Shown here piece after piece: positions 1 through 6,871 of a DNA stretch of 10,340 nt. The notes under the pieces were generated by a model that saw only the letters and a program-made list of their open reading frames with translations, was not told where the DNA came from and ran no database searches. Each line of letters begins with the position of its first letter. Positions within the stretch are counted from its first letter, which is position 1. Origin of the DNA: Negativicutes bacterium. GTDB lineage: Bacteria > Bacillota_C > Negativicutes > Acidaminococcales > Acidaminococcaceae. A program made the translations under genes and the position numbers. The stretch spans positions 1 through 10,340 of the forward strand of contig RZYP01000063.1 in the NCBI GenBank assembly GCA_009930275.1, written 5' to 3'.

Positions 1-112
1 GAAAATGTACTTTAGCAGAAGGGGGAAGAACCTTCACAGGCTTATCGCGTACGCCAATGCGTTCCGTGTTGACAAGATGTTGTTTATGTATTTAAGAGTG
101 CTCTTACCGTGA
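1..112 (+). CDS. C-terminal end of a truncated gene, possibly AbiEi-like antitoxin/DUF6088
   Basis: An open frame enters from the left edge (codons from base 2) and stops with TGA at 110-112, giving 36 visible residues. The tail contains NLHRLIAYANAFRVDKML followed by FMYLRVLLP. A basic, amphipathic ending of the form NL..L..YA..FRV.K....YL.VLL is what I remember from clostridial AbiEi/DUF6088-type antitoxin proteins, but the match rests on memory of a short motif. The gene converges on the HipA-like gene and is followed directly by a terminator, which supports this being a true gene end. With the start outside the window, the function cannot be fixed. Confidence 0.35.
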   Translation, partial: KMYFSRRGKNLHRLIAYANAFRVDKMLFMYLRVLLP

Positions 113-127
113 AGAAGAGGATGTTCC

Positions 128-156
128 GGAGAGAGCAATAGTGTCTCCTTCTTTTT
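128..156 (+). terminator. Rho-independent terminator after the left-edge gene
   Basis: GGAGA (128-132) pairs with TCTCC (144-148), and TTCTTTTT (149-156) follows. It lies 15 bases past the TGA of the left-edge partial gene. The stem is short, so strength is uncertain. There is no T-run on the minus strand, so it should not serve the convergent HipA-like gene. Confidence 0.5.
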
Positions 157-165
157 ACAACAGCA

Positions 166-1335
166 TCACCCTTCCCGTAGCCTGGCATCCTTATGTCTCG
201 AGATTTCCAAAAGCCATGAAACACGGTCCTGGATGTGCGCTTCTATAGCTTCCAACCGTTCCTCCTGCCAGTTTATAGACAGATGGCGGGTAAATTTAAA
301 TCCGATCAGCTTCTGCAGCTGCTGCACCTGTATAACGCCCATGACCTCGGAACAGATCCGTTCGAAAGTAACGCCGCCGTATACGGGAGAGCGCGTTTTC
401 GCATATTTTGCGAGATCTGCGATATCCTCCGGCATCGCGTAGTTGAAGAGCGATATGCCGTTGTCGAATATGGGCGCAGGAGCTGTTATCTCACCGGAAC
501 GGCTGTCCCTCAGTATGCCGAAGTTGCCGAAGTGTCGGTCTTCGTTGCAGATCACAGCGTCAAAGACCAGCATACTGCTGACTGCTTCTGAAAAATCTTC
601 TCCCAATCCGGCGCAATAGTCCAGGCATGCCTGCAGTCCACCGGAGCACACTATACGTCCGACAGGTATAAAAGCCGTGTTGATGTCGGTAAATAACTTG
701 CACTTAGAGGCAAGAATACCTTTCCAGTTTTCCAGATCATAAGATACTGCGTTCAGGCTCATAGCCTTTGCGATCTGGCAAGCATAAAATTCGCTGTAAG
801 GCTCGTTGCCCGTGTTTGCAGCCCCGCTTGTACCGCCTTTGTACAGATTTATATCGCTGTTTTTAGTGCGGCGCCAGGTTTTGGGCAGCATTCCACCCGT
901 AGTCAGTTCCGGCGAGCGGTCAATGTGGCCAAGATATACTTTTCTTCCGGTAAATGCGGTCAGGGACAGGATGTCGCAAAACTTATTGTCATAGAAATTG
1001 AACTCAGCAAACGTCTTATTAAAACCTGAAGGAACGACCCAGTAGCTGTCATTGAGAGACAGTCCCATACTTGAGTCAATTATTCCCTTGGTGTCACCTA
1101 CAGAAAGCCCAAGTGAACCGAGTATTTCGTCGGCAAACGTGCGGTGCTTTGGTATTACACGGTTTCGAAGCCAGTCCAATATACCCTCGCCTGTAAGTAG
1201 CATATCGAGGGGAAGCAGATGCTTCTGATCATCCGCCACGTTCAGAATCTCGGTCTCAAGACCGAGCCCCTTTTCCTCAAGGCTGAATTCCATCAGCGGC
1301 GTATCATACAACCACAGCTCATAGACGTTCTTCAT
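166..1335 (-). CDS. HipA-like serine/threonine kinase domain protein
   Basis: A 389-residue protein with the signature of the HipA C-terminal kinase fold. LYKGGTSGAAN (164-174) looks like the glycine-rich ATP loop with candidate lysine K166. NEDRHFGN (264-271) is the catalytic loop with D266, and IFDNG (289-293) is the DxG-type metal-binding motif with D291. HipA kinases phosphorylate a protein target, classically glutamyl-tRNA synthetase, and act as toxins in HipBA modules. No HipB-like HTH antitoxin is adjacent. The N-terminal ~130 residues do not resemble the usual HipA N1 domain and carry a LSLNDSYWV motif seen in Gram-positive HipA-like proteins. The ATG overlaps the stop of the upstream nucleotidyltransferase gene (ATGA), with AAGGA about 9 bases before it, so the two are translationally coupled. 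The kinase fold is well supported; its target and toxicity are inference. Confidence 0.83.
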   Translation of the reverse strand: MKNVYELWLYDTPLMEFSLEEKGLGLETEILNVADDQKHLLPLDMLLTGEGILDWLRNRVIPKHRTFADEILGSLGLSVGDTKGIIDSSMGLSLNDSYWVVPSGFNKTFAEFNFYDNKFCDILSLTAFTGRKVYLGHIDRSPELTTGGMLPKTWRRTKNSDINLYKGGTSGAANTGNEPYSEFYACQIAKAMSLNAVSYDLENWKGILASKCKLFTDINTAFIPVGRIVCSGGLQACLDYCAGLGEDFSEAVSSMLVFDAVICNEDRHFGNFGILRDSRSGEITAPAPIFDNGISLFNYAMPEDIADLAKYAKTRSPVYGGVTFERICSEVMGVIQVQQLQKLIGFKFTRHLSINWQEERLEAIEAHIQDRVSWLLEISRHKDARLREG

Positions 1336-2570
1336 AACTCCCAGTCCTTAATGGAATTTTTCGGGAAAGGCAGTGGCGGATCTATCCCAAGCCTCTTATT
1401 TATGTTTTCCCATTTCTGCTCTATCCCGACACCCCAGAATAAACCAGGACGTGTATCCTTCAGGGCCCGGATGAAATCCTCATCCGTAAATCCAAACTGC
1501 TCCCGCGCCATATCTTCAACATACCGTGGCTGCTTTGCCAGTATAAAACGAAGGGCGGCGTCAACGTCGGGATCAGGTCTATAACCACCCCACCAGTAAA
1601 CATTGTCATGCACGAATTTCGCAAACCTTTCATTATTCACAGCAGTACTTATCGACCCACCATTTCTTTCACAAACGCTAAATGAACACAACAACCCTTC
1701 CCTGAAGTACGGAATAGCTTTTACCAATTCTGCAGCTTTTTCCTCACTGATACAGCACTCTTTGAATAGGACGTTTAAATTACTCGAGTTCAGGATATCG
1801 AGAATTCTTTCATAAATAAACATACCATAAGCTGAAACAACCTTGATCCAAGCGGGTCTCAGAACAGAGGGATCGTCGATAAAAATCTTCAGGACATCAG
1901 CTAGTTCTCCTGCTTTATCACACCTGAAAAAGTGGCTGTGAGAACAGCTCACCAGTTTTAATGCCAACAGGTCTATGTCGTTCAGGGAAGATAAACCGAA
2001 ACAATCTACTGGCGGGGACAGACCAAGGAGAGTTTCATTAAGAAAAACGATCTTACAGGGACGTCCGCAAAAATTCACCCAGATCGTCACAGAATTAATG
2101 TCCACACGTATTCCCCTTAAGTGGAGTAGATCAGCCAGTTCTGCGGCCCGTAATTTTACCGCTGAAAGTGGAATCCAACCCGTGCAGACGAACTCAATAT
2201 CCATGAAAGGACGGGTTTCACCGTGCCGTAGTGCAGAAAGAGCAGTGCCACCAAGGAAAAACCCATTATTACAAATAAAGTCAGTGTCAATATGACATTT
2301 TATTATCTCAATGATCTCAGAAACCAGAAGCCCCCGATCGCAGCCACCAATGACAACCGGTCCGCATATGCCGCCACCGTATTCATCGGCGAGACTTTCA
2401 ACAAGGGCCATTTCATCGGCGTTGAGGGAATTCTCATTCAAATATTTTCCAAGGCGGCTGTCAAGCACGGAGAAAGCCTCACCGGCTCCAAGGATTTTAT
2501 CCTGATAATTCCAGAGCAGGAGGGACAGGTTCGGATACTTGATGAAATTTACGATATCACCCATATGCAT
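1332..2570 (-). CDS. AbiEii-like nucleotidyltransferase-fold protein
   Basis: A 412-residue protein. Residues 104-127 read FFLGGTALSALR, a short linker, then MDIEF. This fits the nucleotidyltransferase signature hG-G...Dh[DE]h, with GG at 107-108, D124 and E126. Further on, SLNDIDLLALKL (195-206), then K219 and ELADVLKIF, resemble the stretch in AbiEii/AbiGii and related substrate-side NTases. The usual third acidic residue on the next strand is not evident (KIVFL at 173-177), so activity may be altered. The first ~95 and last ~150 residues are unassigned and may contact a partner. It is the first gene of a two-gene operon with the HipA-like kinase. GGTGG sits only about 4 bases from the first ATG and about 10 from a second ATG at 2564, so the real start may be 2564. 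AbiEii relatives include toxins that transfer nucleotides to tRNA or proteins; that role here is inference. Confidence 0.7.
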   Translation of the reverse strand: MHMGDIVNFIKYPNLSLLLWNYQDKILGAGEAFSVLDSRLGKYLNENSLNADEMALVESLADEYGGGICGPVVIGGCDRGLLVSEIIEIIKCHIDTDFICNNGFFLGGTALSALRHGETRPFMDIEFVCTGWIPLSAVKLRAAELADLLHLRGIRVDINSVTIWVNFCGRPCKIVFLNETLLGLSPPVDCFGLSSLNDIDLLALKLVSCSHSHFFRCDKAGELADVLKIFIDDPSVLRPAWIKVVSAYGMFIYERILDILNSSNLNVLFKECCISEEKAAELVKAIPYFREGLLCSFSVCERNGGSISTAVNNERFAKFVHDNVYWWGGYRPDPDVDAALRFILAKQPRYVEDMAREQFGFTDEDFIRALKDTRPGLFWGVGIEQKWENINKRLGIDPPLPFPKNSIKDWEL

Positions 2571-2683
2571 TCACACCACCCGCGGTCAAATCAAAATAAA
2601 ACAATTAACACACATTATTAGATTAAGTATACATTCAAAATACAGGAAGAAGACAAAAACAACAGCGATGGACATCTTAAAAC

Positions 2684-2706
2684 GGCGGTAATAAACGAAT
2701 ACCGCC
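2684..2706. repeat. Inverted repeat, 7-bp arms
   Basis: GGCGGTA (2684-2690) and TACCGCC (2700-2706) are perfect arms around a 9-base loop. On the minus strand the stem is followed by GTTTTAA, too weak a T-run for a confident terminator. It may be an operator or structural element in the polymerase leader. Confidence 0.5.
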
Positions 2707-2954
2707 CAAAAAACAAGGCAATAAAAATGACAAAAAAAGGGCTTTAAAGAAGTGGCTACAAGCCAATAAAACCAGTGGTACAAACAAACATCAGCAACAA
2801 TGACACAGTGGCTATGAACGAAGGTGTCAAAGGTGCCATGTTGGGATAAAAGACCCCCCCATGCGTCACTTTTAGCACCGTCCTCCCCCGCCGAATGGTT
2901 TCGTGGAATAAATGTATTTCGACAAATACGTTCAAAAGGTAATCAAATAAATCC

Positions 2955-2964
2955 TTTTGGAGGT
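2955..2964 (+). promoter_or_regulatory. Ribosome binding site that fixes the polymerase start
   Basis: TTTTGGAGGT lies 7 bases before the ATG at 2972. A TTG at 2957 in the same frame would put the initiation codon inside this Shine-Dalgarno sequence, so the ATG is the real start. Confidence 0.8.
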
Positions 2965-2971
2965 ATTAAAT

Positions 2972-5716
2972 ATGTTTGAACACGAAAACATCCCCGTCAA
3001 ATCCGTTGATCTTTCACATCCTTTTTTTACCTGTGACAGTGTTATCACAGAGGCGGTTGATATTACAGATGTGCTTAGCACTATCCCCGAGGCATGGGGT
3101 CAGTTCAATGTTGTATATTCACTGGATGCGGAAACTCAGGCCTATGAAGATAAAAACGGCGTTATGCGAAATAAGGTTTTGAGCTATCAAATAGGATCGT
3201 TAAACGTTAAGAAGATGACCTACCGAGAGTGCATCATTTTCCCTGTTAACGGAAAAAGGCTTAGCTTGAAGGATATCATTTCAAATGCCGTTAATCTGGC
3301 CGGTTTGGGCCGTACGAAAGCAACCGGTGCCAAGATCCTCCAGCTTACCCATTACGGTGTAATGGAATGGAGTTTGTTCGCTGATCGCTTGAAACTGGGT
3401 TTCTTCAAAGAGATTCACGATGTCCCGCTCTGTTTTGATTTCACAGAGATAAAATCCGTTAAGCTTAAAAATAAACACTCGGCCACCGTCCTGTTCATCA
3501 ACAGCGATACATATCTTCATGCGCCGGCAAAGATGCGCTCCCTTGCTGCAATTTCGATGATGACCAATTCAAAAAAAGTCTCAATTGGGGGGCATATAAA
3601 TAATATGGAGAAGCTTATGGAAGACGATTTGCCCTTGTTTATAAATTATTCCATAAATGATGTCCGTGTCACTCTTGAGTATGAAGCACTCTTTTTAAAC
3701 AAGGTGTATGAAATGACAGGGGTTCCCTTCATCCCTAAGACACTGGGTGATCTTTCGGTACGATGCCTGGATTCCATAATAAGGCAGTTTAATAATATTC
3801 ATCTTGATAAAACTTTGAAGGTAATTAACAACCCTCCTTTACTGGAGCTCATAGGCAAAGAGATTATTAAGACCGTCGACTCTAAAGGGCATGACCGCCG
3901 CTCTTTCTCTTATAGAAAAGCTTATTCCTGGAATAAAGTCCTTTGTGGGGATGCGTATCACGGTGGTTTAAATATTTCTTTCTTGTGCGCAGAACGAAAA
4001 GCCGGTACAGGTAAAGTCTTTGTTGATCTGGACTTTTCAGGTGCTTACCCCTCCGCGCTGGCTACATGCGGCGACATCGACTATGAGACCGTTCATTCAC
4101 GGGGCGGTATCGATGGTATTGAGGTCCGATCCATTGAAGAACTCTTAAAGTTGATTGAAATCGACACCAGTATGTTGTCAGGTGTACCCCATTATTATTT
4201 CGATATTTCCTTCAAATGGGATGATGGCACACTTTTCCCTTCTATACCCTGTTCCATCGAGAATGTAGGCCTAATTTATCCCTTAGAAGGCGATACATGC
4301 TGCACGGCATCCGAACTGCTGTATGCCTTGTCCACCGGGAAAGTCGCTGTAAAAATAAACACTTATACAGGTTTTTCTTCGAAAATAAATATGTTTACCT
4401 TGTCTCGTGTCTTCAAACAGCTAACGGAACGTCGAGCTGCGGCCCCAAAAGGCTCCTTGGAAAATCTGATGTGGAAAGAAGTGAGTAACAGTTTATATGG
4501 AAAAATGGCACAGGGCATTAAGGAAAGGAAGATTTATGACATGACAAGCGGGACATCGCGCCAACTGAGCCCCTCGCCTATTTCATGTGTATATTACGCA
4601 GCAAGCTGCACTGGTGTAGTCCGCGCTGCACTGGCCGCGCTGATAAACATACTTGCTGAAACTACTGGCTGTTCTGTTGTTTCCGCTACTACCGATGGTT
4701 TGATTGCGGAGGTCCCTTTACCAGAGAGTCTTCTGATAAAAACCGATGAAAACGGTATTGTAATTCCGCCCTCAATAGAAGAAATTCTCGACCATTCCTT
4801 GTTAAAGCGCCTGGAAGAATCTTATCCCATCAGCCTTTTAATCGAGGGCCGTCGTAAAATGGGCTGCTTAAACTGGCTTGATGTGAAACATATGGGCGAT
4901 GAAGTGGGTTCTTATAGGACGAGGGCAAACTGGCTGACTTGGCAGGGGGTTCAGCAGTGTAAAGCCGCTTCCGGTATGAAGGTTCCTGATTACGAAAAAA
5001 TGAGGGAGATCGCCTCGAACAACATGCTTAGCCAGATTGACAAAAGGCGACTCCCTACCATGCGTGAAATTTTCAACGGTAAAGTAGCTGTTGACCTCGT
5101 TGAGATATCCTCCACTCAAATGTCTTCTTTGGGCCCCGACGGTAAAAGAGTCTATTCGGTTGATGGTCTTTACTCCTACCCTCCTCTTACAGCAGCAGTT
5201 GTTTTGAAACAGCGTGCAGTCATCAAGTACAGAAAGAAAAAACATGGAGAAAGTGTCGATCCGGCGCGGCTTTCATTATGTATTGCGTGTACTGATAATA
5301 GTATTTCTGTGCCTAGCAGAGATTCTATAAGAAGAGTGACGGAGAAAATGGTTTTAAGGGTTATCGCCAGAATGGATAAGAAAAAGTATTTCGGCGGAAG
5401 ATCCTATAAAGCAATTGCTGCTATGCTTGGACTAAAGGATTTGAAAAATTATAAACGTAAAGCGCCTGTCTTCGGTTGTATCCCGGATTGTGAAGAATCA
5501 AGAAAAGTGATCATGGATATTGCCCTTAAGGTTGGCCTTTCGGGCAATGAGAATGAATTTGAAAGGCTTTTATTTCCTATAGAAAAATCCGGTTCTTCCA
5601 TGGAAATACCGGCTGCCGTTGATCCGTCTCCCGGAAATTATATCGATGACGAAGATTGGTCCTGGGAGGAAGAGAGTGTTATTGAAGAAGACGATGATGC
5701 CTGCGTGGCAGTTTAA
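2972..5716 (+). CDS. Family B DNA polymerase, protein-primed/primer-independent branch (piPolB-like)
   Basis: A 914-residue polymerase from the ATG behind the GGAGG site. The N-terminal 3'-5' exonuclease domain shows motif I (SLDAET, D52 and E54) and motif III (YSIND, Y226 and D230); motif II is unclear. The polymerase domain shows motif A (DLDFSGAYPS, D352 and D354), motif B (KEVSNSLYGK, K502 to K511) and motif C in the variant form ATTDG (D575). Length, exonuclease domain and the SGAYP/NSLYGK motifs fit the phi29-type branch. The TTDG form, about 910-residue size and absence of a terminal-protein gene upstream favour piPolB, the primer-independent enzyme of pipolins. The C-terminus ends in a very acidic tail (roughly residues 890-910). 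It is expected to copy a mobile element's own DNA. It runs divergently from the nucleotidyltransferase gene and converges on the excisionase-like gene. Family B is near certain; the piPolB subgroup is a reasoned guess that a phylogeny would decide. Confidence 0.85.
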   Translation: MFEHENIPVKSVDLSHPFFTCDSVITEAVDITDVLSTIPEAWGQFNVVYSLDAETQAYEDKNGVMRNKVLSYQIGSLNVKKMTYRECIIFPVNGKRLSLKDIISNAVNLAGLGRTKATGAKILQLTHYGVMEWSLFADRLKLGFFKEIHDVPLCFDFTEIKSVKLKNKHSATVLFINSDTYLHAPAKMRSLAAISMMTNSKKVSIGGHINNMEKLMEDDLPLFINYSINDVRVTLEYEALFLNKVYEMTGVPFIPKTLGDLSVRCLDSIIRQFNNIHLDKTLKVINNPPLLELIGKEIIKTVDSKGHDRRSFSYRKAYSWNKVLCGDAYHGGLNISFLCAERKAGTGKVFVDLDFSGAYPSALATCGDIDYETVHSRGGIDGIEVRSIEELLKLIEIDTSMLSGVPHYYFDISFKWDDGTLFPSIPCSIENVGLIYPLEGDTCCTASELLYALSTGKVAVKINTYTGFSSKINMFTLSRVFKQLTERRAAAPKGSLENLMWKEVSNSLYGKMAQGIKERKIYDMTSGTSRQLSPSPISCVYYAASCTGVVRAALAALINILAETTGCSVVSATTDGLIAEVPLPESLLIKTDENGIVIPPSIEEILDHSLLKRLEESYPISLLIEGRRKMGCLNWLDVKHMGDEVGSYRTRANWLTWQGVQQCKAASGMKVPDYEKMREIASNNMLSQIDKRRLPTMREIFNGKVAVDLVEISSTQMSSLGPDGKRVYSVDGLYSYPPLTAAVVLKQRAVIKYRKKKHGESVDPARLSLCIACTDNSISVPSRDSIRRVTEKMVLRVIARMDKKKYFGGRSYKAIAAMLGLKDLKNYKRKAPVFGCIPDCEESRKVIMDIALKVGLSGNENEFERLLFPIEKSGSSMEIPAAVDPSPGNYIDDEDWSWEEESVIEEDDDACVAV

Positions 5717-5770
5717 ATTTAAGTTATAGGAATGATTCATTTCATATTTTGGAGAATGATACTGATAGGA

Positions 5771-5808
5771 GAGGGTGGGGGGATGCTATACCCCATCCTC
5801 ATCCTTTT
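5771..5808 (+). terminator. Rho-independent terminator after the polymerase gene
   Basis: GAGGGTGGGG (5771-5780) pairs with CCCCATCCTC (5791-5800) through 10 bp including one G-U wobble, with a 10-base loop, then ATCCTTTT. It starts 54 bases past the polymerase stop. The minus strand lacks a T-run, so it would serve the convergent gene poorly. Confidence 0.65.
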
Positions 5809-5818
5809 GTCGGTTTCG

Positions 5819-6232
5819 TTATTTGTTCTGTTTGTTTTCTGCACTTTCCGCTGTCAGACTCTTAAGGAGTGATGAATTGATGTTCGCGTCTGCTATCCCC
5901 TTTATAAGAGTCAGGGTAAATAGACAGCCTCTGAACTTATCGTTTGATAATTCTCCCCCTGCCGAAATATCCGTTTTAGTCATCTCCGTTTTTTCCTGCA
6001 GCGGTAGTGCTTCAAGCCATCGGTCAAGTTCAACTCGCGGATAACGGATCCATTTCGCTCCTTTTTTCTCCGCCCGCAACCTGACGAATTTGGGGGGCGG
6101 AACGAGGGAACCCGGGCACTTCGGGGACCTGGCGCAGATAAGATAGCTGACCGGCACTCCAAGGTATAACGCGGCTTCGGATGTTGTTAAAAGCGCTTGG
6201 TTCGCATTGCAGCAGCAAGTATTCATATTCAT
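5819..6232 (-). CDS. Excisionase/MerR-type HTH protein
   Basis: A 137-residue protein. Residues 14-32 (LLTTSEAALYLGVPVSYL) form the HTH typical of HTH_17/excisionase proteins, and KWIRYPRVELDRWLEAL (60-76) is the usual wing and closing helix, in which the tryptophan pair and basic residues contact DNA. Residues 80-137 are a non-conserved polar tail. Such proteins bend DNA at attachment sites to direct excision, or repress element genes. AGGAG lies 8 bases before the ATG, supporting this start; an in-frame ATG follows two codons later. It converges on the polymerase gene, and excisionase-like genes are commonly found near piPolB, but no integrase is in the window. GTTTACCATAAAC (6288-6300), about 56 bases upstream, is a 5-3-5 palindrome that could be its operator. 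Confidence 0.68.
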   Translation of the reverse strand: MNMNTCCCNANQALLTTSEAALYLGVPVSYLICARSPKCPGSLVPPPKFVRLRAEKKGAKWIRYPRVELDRWLEALPLQEKTEMTKTDISAGGELSNDKFRGCLFTLTLIKGIADANINSSLLKSLTAESAENKQNK

Positions 6233-6484
6233 AGCGACATCTCCTTTTGAATTGTATGTTGTTATGAATATATTGATGAAAATAAACGTTTACCATAAAC
6301 CACTGGAAGCGTGCCTGGCGTTTTTTTGGGGGGGGATATATCAATGGGATCGCGCCAGGAGTCTGGTCCTCTGAACCCTGTCCGGTATCATCGATCTTGG
6401 TCATTGTCAGTATCCTCCGCTCCTTCCTCTTAGAGCTTCGTCGCACTAAAAGGGCATTTAGTTTCGATCGTGCTTTCAATGACC
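6233..6484. other. Excisionase upstream region with degenerate IS21 5' sequence
   Basis: No convincing intact gene is seen in these 250 bases. They hold the palindrome at 6288-6300, arms CCTGGCG (6314-6320) and CGCCAGG (6353-6359), and a T7G8 homopolymer block at 6321-6335. On the minus strand GGAGGATA precedes an ATG at 6404 that opens MTKIDD, plausible for the start of an IstA-type transposase. The frame then diverges into sequence that does not resemble a transposase, so if it was istA only the first codons remain. Confidence 0.35.
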
Positions 6485-6565
6485 ATTTTGCAATTCTGGG
6501 GATTTCCAGCTTGCAAAACGGGGGTTTTTACTTTGCAATTCGGGATTTTTAGTTTACAACAAACA
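6485..6565 (-). mobile_element. Terminal remnant of an IS21-like element
   Basis: Four similar units are read on the + strand: TTGCAA at 6488, 6511 and 6533, and TTACAA at 6554, spaced 23, 22 and 21 bases. The first three are each followed by a G-run and a T-run (such as GGGGATTT). The end TTTACAACAAACA stops at 6565, exactly where recognisable IS256 transposase coding sequence begins. Multiple end repeats and a TGT/ACA tip are characteristic of IS21-family termini. Seen from the tip the element body lay leftward, but istA/istB are gone. Naming the IS family is inference from the repeat pattern; the repeats and the sharp junction are visible. Confidence 0.5.
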
Positions 6566-6696
6566 CTACAGACAACAGCCTGCTAAAGATGCTCTATCTG
6601 GCAATGATGGACATAACCAAGAAATGGACCGGGCGCCGTAAGGACTGGGGTACTATCCACTCCCAGCTGGAGGTATTTTTCGAAGGCAGGCTCTGA
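6566..6696 (+). pseudogene. IS256-family (mutator-type) transposase, C-terminal fragment
   Basis: The in-frame codons after the IS21-like tip read TDNSLLKMLYLAMMDITKK, then WTGRRKDWG and, to the end, QLEVFFEGRL before TGA. This is the characteristic end of clostridial IS256 transposases, in which LK.LYLA, KKW and W are strongly conserved. About 43 of the usual ~400 residues remain, and the DDE catalytic domain is lost, so it cannot be active. There is no start codon of its own. Confidence 0.8.
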
Positions 6697-6775
6697 AGAA
6701 GATTCCCAATATTAGAGATAGAATGCTTAGCCTGAAAATATGGCTATGCTCGACTGTTTGTTATTGGGTATAATT

Positions 6776-6810
6776 AAAAAAGGTCCGGAGCTGAAAAACA
6801 GCACCGGACC
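6776..6810 (-). terminator. Strong minus-strand terminator within the IS256 end
   Basis: GGTCCGG (6782-6788) and CCGGACC (6804-6810), plus GCTG/CAGC, form an 11-bp stem interrupted by one A-A mismatch around an AAAAA loop. Read leftward, six T follow immediately (6781-6776). It would stop transcripts coming from the restriction operon or the PstI-type remnant. On the + strand the tail is weak. Confidence 0.75.
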
Positions 6811-6871
6811 CATATTTCAAACGCCTCATTTTGCACCTGTTGGAACTTTACACAAAATCTAGGATAGTCCC

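Larger units (their letters stand above)
2571..2971. other. A-rich intergenic leader with inverted repeats; candidate promoter/origin region
   Basis: About 400 bases lie between the divergent nucleotidyltransferase and polymerase genes, and I see no convincing gene in them. From about 2590 to 2800 the + strand is strikingly rich in A and poor in T. Small perfect inverted repeats occur at 2684-2706 (GGCGGTA/TACCGCC), 2753-2765 (TGGCT/AGCCA), 2801-2829 (TGACAC/GTGTCA) and 2914-2929 (GTATTT/AAATAC), plus a C7 run at 2854-2860. It must hold promoters for both flanking genes, although no clean -35/-10 pair stood out. For an element carrying its own polymerase it is the obvious place for an origin, but that is inference. 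Confidence 0.4.
6566..6871 (+). mobile_element. 3' end of an IS256-family insertion sequence
   Basis: The remnant comprises the last codons of the transposase (stop at 6694-6696), a hairpin at 6782-6810 and a terminal sequence ending TTTACACAAAATCTAGGATAGTCCC-like at 6848-6871. Read from the tip this is GGGACTATCCTAG followed by ATTTTGTGTAAA, the form typical of IS256-family inverted repeats. The left half of the element is missing, replaced at 6565 by the IS21-like end, so the target duplication cannot be examined and the copy is dead. Confidence 0.72.

Noticed and set aside
235..591. 118-codon + strand frame opposite the HipA-like gene
   Set aside because: It is antisense to a gene with clear kinase motifs, with no ribosome site and no recognisable product.
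2586..2783. 65-codon minus-strand frame with very hydrophobic, membrane-like translation
   Set aside because: The hydrophobicity follows from the A-rich/T-poor + strand (T-rich codons give Phe, Leu, Val, Tyr). No ribosome binding site or family resemblance was seen.
2957..2971. TTG start extending the polymerase by five residues
   Set aside because: The TTG lies within the Shine-Dalgarno sequence; ATG at 2972 has correct spacing.
4868..5245. 125-codon minus-strand frame inside the polymerase gene
   Set aside because: It is a shadow of the conserved polymerase frame with no motif of its own.
6030..6479. 149-codon minus-strand frame overlapping the excisionase-like gene
   Set aside because: Most of it lies out of frame inside a gene with better motif and ribosome-site support. 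Only the MTKIDD beginning at 6404 is of interest, as a possible istA remnant.
6485..6565. CRISPR-like or iteron array based on the ~22-base periodicity
   Set aside because: The units are too short and divergent, with no unique spacers, and no Cas or Rep gene is adjacent. The abrupt junction with IS256 coding sequence favours a transposon end.
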